From NCBI GenBank assembly GCA_030844565.1, contig JAUUNK010000161.1:1-11203 (forward strand): DNA of 11,203 nucleotides. Direction: 5' to 3'. Below, in pieces: positions 6,412 to 11,203 of this stretch. The notes beneath the pieces are model-generated. The model was not told the DNA's origin. It ran no database searches and worked only from the letters and a program-made list of their open reading frames with translations. The position numbers were made by a program, and so were the translations under genes. How positions within the stretch are numbered: the first letter of the stretch is position 1; the number at the start of each line of letters is the position of its first letter. The DNA is from Bacteroides ovatus. GTDB lineage: Bacteria; Bacteroidota; Bacteroidia; Bacteroidales; Bacteroidaceae.

Positions 6412-7740
6412 TCATTTAAACTCCCAATAGTCCAAATTAAACAAGTTATTCTCTTTTTCTCCTTTAAAGCAAAAATAAAGGTCGTGTACCCCTTTTGCAT
6501 TTTTAACCCGGCATGACAAGGATTTATATATATCTATTCCACCTGTCAACGGTACATTAACACTTCCTATTACCGGACCTTCAGTGCCATCAAGACGGAT
6601 CTCTATTATTCCCCCTTTATCAATACATGCCACATTTACATTAAGCTTCTTAGCTCCTTTTGTCCCAAAGTTCACTCCACGCACACACAAATACTCTTTG
6701 CTATCAATGTCGGTCACGTAGATACCACCATCAAGAAGCTTATCGGTTTTGAGACCGTATCCCCAAGACATTGTCTCAGCTTCCACTCTGCGATAAGGAT
6801 TGAACTTCTCTATCTGTTCCAATTTTGTATCCATCCAGTAAGGAACTTCCTGAATAGTTCCATCCGGATTATAATGCATTTTTGCCACGGAAACCGAACG
6901 GCGTTCCCTATGGTCAAAAGTTTCCAGATGGAGCAAATCATAGTTTAAGCCAAACACATAAGAATTTCCTTTATAGTCGATGATTCCCGGATGATTGCCT
7001 CTGGTTCTCTCTGTGGGACGCATAATATACCCTCTCGTAATCCATGGTCCGGTAGGTTTATCGCTCATGGCATAGCCTATTCCCTCCGGACAACAAGTAG
7101 AAGCGAAAGCCATGTAATAATGTCCGTTCCGCTTATACACCCAAGGACCTTCCTGATAGTGTTCCGGTTTGTTTTCCAGCTTCACAATCCCGCCCGAATA
7201 GGAAATCATATCCTCATTCAGCTTTACATAATAGACGTTGGGATTTCCCCAATACATATAAGCTTGCCCGTCATCATCAATAAATACGGTAGGGTCAATA
7301 TCATCCCAATGTTCTTTTTGCCAAACTAACGGTTTGTTCAAAGGATCTTTAAAAGGTCCATAAGGGGAATCCGCCACCAATACACCGATACCGTTACCAT
7401 GAATAGGGCAATACATATAAAACTTTCCATTCCGTTCAATAACCTGTTCCGCCCATGCGCCGTTATCACGTGTCACCCACTTAAAGCTTTTCAAAGAAGC
7501 TACCGCTCCGTGGTCGGTCCAGTTCACCATATCGGTAGAAGTATAGAGTAACCAATCGTACATTTTAAATCCTTCGGCGTCGTCTTCATCATGTGTTGTA
7601 TAAAGAAATATCGTATCATTATATACCATCGGAGCTGGATCGGCAGTATACTTTGTTTGAATAATAGGGTTTTGTGCTATTCCCGGGGTGGTACTCAACA
7701 CCACCCCCACTAATCCTCCTAAGAACTTTAGTTTTCTCAT
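6412..7740 (-). CDS. Periplasmic glycoside hydrolase family 43 with C-terminal CBM6-like module (copy 2)
   Basis: 442 residues from ATG at 7740. The frame also allows a TTG two codons earlier (7746), but the ATG gives the normal signal peptide start MRKLKFLGG; cleavage is probably after GIA (about residue 22). No lipobox, so it is likely periplasmic. The GH43 propeller has Asp34 in TADPAP (base), Asp149 in DIDPTVF (modulator), Glu197 in YQEGPW (acid) and His250 in GNHPG. The CBM6-like module begins at about residue 314 (FNPYRRVEAET). It differs from its neighbour paralogue by a short loop before the acid Glu and by a charged loop (HLETFDHRERRS) where the other has glycines. It follows the GH97 gene by 17 bases from this ATG, so the two are surely co-transcribed. 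Possible roles are alpha-L-arabinofuranosidase, beta-xylosidase or exo-galactosidase; the exact activity is open. Confidence 0.92.
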   Translation of the reverse strand: MRKLKFLGGLVGVVLSTTPGIAQNPIIQTKYTADPAPMVYNDTIFLYTTHDEDDAEGFKMYDWLLYTSTDMVNWTDHGAVASLKSFKWVTRDNGAWAEQVIERNGKFYMYCPIHGNGIGVLVADSPYGPFKDPLNKPLVWQKEHWDDIDPTVFIDDDGQAYMYWGNPNVYYVKLNEDMISYSGGIVKLENKPEHYQEGPWVYKRNGHYYMAFASTCCPEGIGYAMSDKPTGPWITRGYIMRPTERTRGNHPGIIDYKGNSYVFGLNYDLLHLETFDHRERRSVSVAKMHYNPDGTIQEVPYWMDTKLEQIEKFNPYRRVEAETMSWGYGLKTDKLLDGGIYVTDIDSKEYLCVRGVNFGTKGAKKLNVNVACIDKGGIIEIRLDGTEGPVIGSVNVPLTGGIDIYKSLSCRVKNAKGVHDLYFCFKGEKENNLFNLDYWEFK

Positions 7741-7757
7741 ATCCAATCTGTTTTTAT

Positions 7758-9743
7758 TTATTTGATAACCAATACACCACCATTACAAGGAATGGACAGT
7801 TGCAAATCCTGTTTTTTACCTATCTTTATTTGTTTCACACTACCTTGCAACATTGTATCATCGCTAAATAGCCGAACTTTTTCTCCCACCGGAAACATTG
7901 GCAATCGAACTTTGACATTCAATGTCTCTTTCCGGGCATTTACTCCCGCAACATACCAGGTGTTTCCGTGGCGCCGTGCAAGAATAATGTATTTTCCCGG
8001 GTAACCATCCACAAAACGCACTTCGTCCCAGGTAGTGGGAACTTGTTTCATAAAATCAATAGCCCATGCCGGAGCATCGGTCAGATTATTGGGAGCTAAA
8101 GCAAAATGTTGCACTGGGCTTTGGAAAAGCACCGCCGTAGCTAATGCAAAGACATCCGATGTCATCCGGCGACTACCACGAGGAGCATTGTCAGCATTAT
8201 AATACTTATTTAATGCACTACCACCAAAATCCATGCTACCCACCGCATTACGAATAAAAGGATGCAAGCAAGCATTAAAAGCTTCGTTGTCACAACTACC
8301 TTGAGAAAAATGGAGATTTTCGCTGGCTAATACTGCTTCACTGGATGCATAATTAGGATACATGCGCTCCCATCCTCGCGGCAAAGTACACCCATGAAAA
8401 ACGACCAACAATCCATAATCATTTGCATCTGCCAAAATATCCTCATATAACTGCATAGTCATTTGTTTATCGCCGCCAAAGAAATCCACTTTTATCCCCC
8501 GTATGCCAATGCTCTGCATCCATTTCATTTCTTTCCGCCTGGCAATCGTACGGTTCATAATTCCACGCGGAGATTGCGGAGCGTCATTCCAATAGCCATT
8601 AGAATTGTACCACAAATAAAGATATACCCCTTTCTTCGCTGCATACTGTGCCAGTTTTTCTATTTTATCCCGTCCAATCTGTGTATCCCACAGAGCATCT
8701 ACCAATACGGACTGATACCCCATTGCCGCCGAGAAATCAATATAACGGATTTGCTCCTTATACTTCGTACTTACATCCATACCGATAATCCAACTCCAGG
8801 AACCACATCCGTATATATACTGCCGGGATGCCGCATACTGCTGCTCCACCACATCAAACGGAACGGTTGTTTCCACTATGGGAGCAAGGGTTTCTCCCAT
8901 AGTAATGGTACGCCAGGGAGTCTCTCCCGGCAATGAAATGCCCGGAGCAACGGTGCCATTTCCATTTGCCTCCCCTTCTTGCGGAAAACCTATCGTATAT
9001 ACTCCATCCTCGTGCCCCAGCAAACGGCTACCGCAATATCCACCGTTTACTCCTGTTTCAGAAACAAGCAACCAACCTTCATCGCCATTCCGAAAGAGAC
9101 ATGGAAACGTATATCCTTCTCCCCAACCGTTTTTTCCCATCGTGTCATCTACCGTATAAGAAGTTTCGTAACTGGGCGAAGTACGTGCAAAACCTCCCAT
9201 CGGCTTACTCTGCGGGCAAAGGAAGGTTGTAGTCTTCGCAGGAAACACGAACCCGGTCGCCTCCTTCAGAACAACACAGCAAAGAGTGTTGCCTTGAGGA
9301 TACATCTTATACTTAAATGTCACATCCCGATTACTGACACGGAAGATTACATCATATATTATTTTTCCCTGTCGAACAAACGGTAGTACAGCCTCCGTGG
9401 CGACGTAATGAACTTTACTTTGCTTGATATTAGGCAGGTCATACCTTTCGTTTATTTCCTTTATCCGGATGTCTTTGCCCAACGACACTTGTCGAGAGAA
9501 ATCACCGATATTTGTAACCAAGCCCAACGGCGATGATTCCAAAAAAGGAACGCCGTTATAGCTAACACTATAAGAAGGCTGCCCGTCGGTATCCGATACT
9601 GTTACTAATATTTTCCCGTCCGGACTCGCTATTCGTTTTTCTTCCGCATTTGCCAAAGTACCAATCAATAGCATTGCTATCACTAAACAAAGTTTCATCA
9701 TACTCCTATGTTTCATATTGTTTTCTACAACAGTTTCATTCAT
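7758..9743 (-). CDS. Glycoside hydrolase family 97, retaining type (alpha-galactosidase or beta-L-arabinopyranosidase likely)
   Basis: 661 residues if the ATG at 9743 is used. A start at the ATG at 9716 (residue 10) would give a more usual signal peptide, because the first nine residues include acidic ones; AGGGGG lies 13 bases before 9743. Cleavage is likely after ANA (residue 33). Domains by family knowledge: N-terminal beta-sandwich (about 35-300), TIM barrel (about 305-570) and C-terminal beta-sandwich (about 575-661). The barrel motif GIKVDFFGG carries Asp420, matching the Asp nucleophile of retaining GH97 enzymes such as B. thetaiotaomicron BT1871; inverting SusB-type alpha-glucosidases lack it. 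Glu469 in ASSEAV is a candidate acid/base. Known retaining members act on alpha-galactosides, and from memory a B. thetaiotaomicron homologue in a GH31-GH97-GH43-GH43 setting also acts on beta-L-arabinopyranosides. It starts 21 bases after the GH31 stop and ends 17 bases before the GH43 start. Confidence 0.92.
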   Translation of the reverse strand: MNETVVENNMKHRSMMKLCLVIAMLLIGTLANAEEKRIASPDGKILVTVSDTDGQPSYSVSYNGVPFLESSPLGLVTNIGDFSRQVSLGKDIRIKEINERYDLPNIKQSKVHYVATEAVLPFVRQGKIIYDVIFRVSNRDVTFKYKMYPQGNTLCCVVLKEATGFVFPAKTTTFLCPQSKPMGGFARTSPSYETSYTVDDTMGKNGWGEGYTFPCLFRNGDEGWLLVSETGVNGGYCGSRLLGHEDGVYTIGFPQEGEANGNGTVAPGISLPGETPWRTITMGETLAPIVETTVPFDVVEQQYAASRQYIYGCGSWSWIIGMDVSTKYKEQIRYIDFSAAMGYQSVLVDALWDTQIGRDKIEKLAQYAAKKGVYLYLWYNSNGYWNDAPQSPRGIMNRTIARRKEMKWMQSIGIRGIKVDFFGGDKQMTMQLYEDILADANDYGLLVVFHGCTLPRGWERMYPNYASSEAVLASENLHFSQGSCDNEAFNACLHPFIRNAVGSMDFGGSALNKYYNADNAPRGSRRMTSDVFALATAVLFQSPVQHFALAPNNLTDAPAWAIDFMKQVPTTWDEVRFVDGYPGKYIILARRHGNTWYVAGVNARKETLNVKVRLPMFPVGEKVRLFSDDTMLQGSVKQIKIGKKQDLQLSIPCNGGVLVIK

Positions 9744-9764
9744 CTGTTTTTATAATCCCCCTAC

Positions 9765-11203
9765 TCAAAATTTTATGGTTACCGCTTTCCCATTATAATC
9801 TACCGTTTTTTGAGTTCCGTCTTGAAGTGTCACTGTAAACTTCCTATTTTTCAACATCCCTTCATACGTTCCCCTTCTGACTCCTATCACCAGTTTATGA
9901 GACGAATCATTCCAGACAACAGGTATTTCCGTGTAAGCTCCCTTTTCATAATTATAGTTATCAAATTCATCTTCATAAAGGATAAAGCTGCCATTGTCAC
10001 CCCCATACACTTTCAGTTCAAGATGACTCCACGGCTTTTCTGTGGCATATTGGACTCGTGGTCCCATCGGAATAATGCTACCAGCCTTTACATATAAAGG
10101 AATTATATCCAATGTAGTTTCTTTAGTGATTTCCCTACCACCATCATATTTCTCATTGGTCCAGAAGTCATACCAAGTAGCTCCTGCCGGCAAGTATATC
10201 TTAGCATATCTTGGCTCTGTAAAATCCACTGTAAGGTTCTTTTCTTTTTTTCCCACACCTTTCCTGTCCCATCCTTCCTCTTCAGATACTTTCACCATTG
10301 TTTCCGGTGTATATTGTGCATGAACAACGGGAGCTACAAGAATAGACTTTCCAAACATATATTCATCGTTAATGTCCCATACTTTTCTATCTTCTACAAA
10401 ATCCATCATCAAAGCTCGCATAAAGCTGGACTGGCGATTGCTTACTTCCCAGGAAGTAGAATAGATATAAGGCAACAAAGAGTAGCGTAAGCTTATCATC
10501 TTTTCAATAGCATCATACACTGGTTCGCCTTTTTCTCCGAATCGATAGATTTCCCTGTAGACATCCGTACCATGCGACCGCATCATCGGAGTGAAAGTCC
10601 CAAACTGTAACCAACGCACATAGAGCTCCTGATATAACGGGTTCTTTGAAGCACTCCCGTCATTCCAGTTTTTATTATAGTGTCCTGCAAAGAAACCACC
10701 GATGTCACTATTCCAATGGGGCATGCCACACAGTGAAAAGTTTAATCCGGCAGGTATCTGGTTGCGGAAACTCTCCCATGTGGAAGCAACATCTCCGCTC
10801 CATACATTGGCGCCATAACGTTGCTGCCCGACAAATCCCGAACGGGTTAAGATAAACACCCGTTTGTCTGAACTCACCGCACGCTGATGGCTATACACAC
10901 CCCCTACGCTCATCAACGGATAAGCATTCCGAACCTTACGGAACGAGCCCAAATAGGTTTGTGTATCCATATCTTCAGGCTTCCAATCCAGATGATCCGG
11001 TTCGGTGGAATCCATCCACCAGGCATCCATTCCCAGCTTAAAAATCCCTTCATTCAAGTATTTCCAGTAAATATCCCGGGCTTGGGGGTTATAGGCATCA
11101 TAAACCCTTACCCCCGAAGGATATTCCATATCGGGTGGCCAAGAATCTATTCCCGATTGCGGCCAGGTGGCAAAGTTGAACAAAAAACCCTTTTTATCCA
11201 ATT
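9765..11203 (-). CDS. Glycoside hydrolase family 31 (alpha-xylosidase/alpha-glucosidase/alpha-galactosidase type), 5' end outside window
   Basis: The frame is open to the right edge and ends with TGA at 9767-9765, leaving about 478 C-terminal residues of a protein that in this family usually has 700-950. Numbered from the first complete visible codon at 11201, the nucleophile is Asp64 in DAWWMDSTEPD and the acid/base is Asp137 in NVWSGDVAST, both canonical for GH31. SHGTD and LRYSLLPYIYS follow, as usual at the end of the barrel. The C-terminal beta domains run from about residue 265, and a DUF5110-like domain (VYGGDNGSFILYEDE) begins at about 394. The WWMDSTEPD form is seen in Bacteroidota GH31 enzymes annotated as alpha-xylosidases, but alpha-galactosidases and alpha-glucosidases also occur in the family, so substrate is not assigned. 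The N-terminal beta-sandwich, signal peptide and promoter are outside the window. It is the first visible gene of the operon with GH97 and the two GH43 genes. Confidence 0.93.
   Translation of the reverse strand, partial: LDKKGFLFNFATWPQSGIDSWPPDMEYPSGVRVYDAYNPQARDIYWKYLNEGIFKLGMDAWWMDSTEPDHLDWKPEDMDTQTYLGSFRKVRNAYPLMSVGGVYSHQRAVSSDKRVFILTRSGFVGQQRYGANVWSGDVASTWESFRNQIPAGLNFSLCGMPHWNSDIGGFFAGHYNKNWNDGSASKNPLYQELYVRWLQFGTFTPMMRSHGTDVYREIYRFGEKGEPVYDAIEKMISLRYSLLPYIYSTSWEVSNRQSSFMRALMMDFVEDRKVWDINDEYMFGKSILVAPVVHAQYTPETMVKVSEEEGWDRKGVGKKEKNLTVDFTEPRYAKIYLPAGATWYDFWTNEKYDGGREITKETTLDIIPLYVKAGSIIPMGPRVQYATEKPWSHLELKVYGGDNGSFILYEDEFDNYNYEKGAYTEIPVVWNDSSHKLVIGVRRGTYEGMLKNRKFTVTLQDGTQKTVDYNGKAVTIKF

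Noticed and set aside
8463..8936. Plus-strand reading frame of 157 codons within the GH97 gene
   Set aside because: It is a shadow of the GH97 barrel region; its composition, rich in Pro, His and Ile, fits an antisense translation.

Overview
The window looks like chromosomal DNA from a gut-type Bacteroides or close relative. The evidence is a SusC/SusD outer-membrane glycan-uptake pair, a set of secreted glycoside hydrolases, weak Shine-Dalgarno sites and a tRNA promoter matching the Bacteroidota form (TTTG, about 20 bases, TAnnTTTG). All protein genes serve polysaccharide use, and I see no regulator, transposase, phage gene or CRISPR array.

Layout. Bases 1-4220, plus strand, hold the end of an operon: the C-terminal part of a SusC-like TonB-dependent transporter (cut by the left edge), a large SusD-like surface lipoprotein, and a secreted serine alpha/beta-hydrolase that is probably a carbohydrate esterase. 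Bases 4221-4682 are gene-free and carry a plus-strand terminator-like structure (4302-4387) and a minus-strand terminator (4613-4646). Bases 4683-4770 encode tRNA-Ser(GGA) on the minus strand, with its own promoter (4783-4814). From 11203 down to 4851, on the minus strand, lies a glycosidase operon. In transcription order it is GH31 (cut by the right edge), GH97, GH43-CBM6 and a second GH43-CBM6. The last gene follows a 175-base spacer with a possible promoter of its own.

How the parts may work together. SusD and SusC would capture a glycan and import it. The esterase would remove acyl or methyl ester groups, and the GH31, GH97 and GH43 enzymes, which have ordinary signal peptides where their N-termini are visible, would trim sugars in the periplasm. 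The GH97 has an Asp where retaining members have their nucleophile, so an alpha-galactosidase or beta-L-arabinopyranosidase role is more likely than a SusB-like alpha-glucosidase role. With two GH43 enzymes and an esterase this suggests a decorated plant heteropolysaccharide rich in arabinose, galactose or xylose (pectin side chains, arabinogalactan or xylan). The substrate is an inference. The two operons converge on the tRNA gene and may or may not belong to one locus.

I found no clear sign of a wholly new kind of system. The points most worth a second look are the branched RNA-like element at 4302-4387, the divergent tandem GH43 pair and its spacer, the retaining-type GH97, and the esterase of uncertain specificity.
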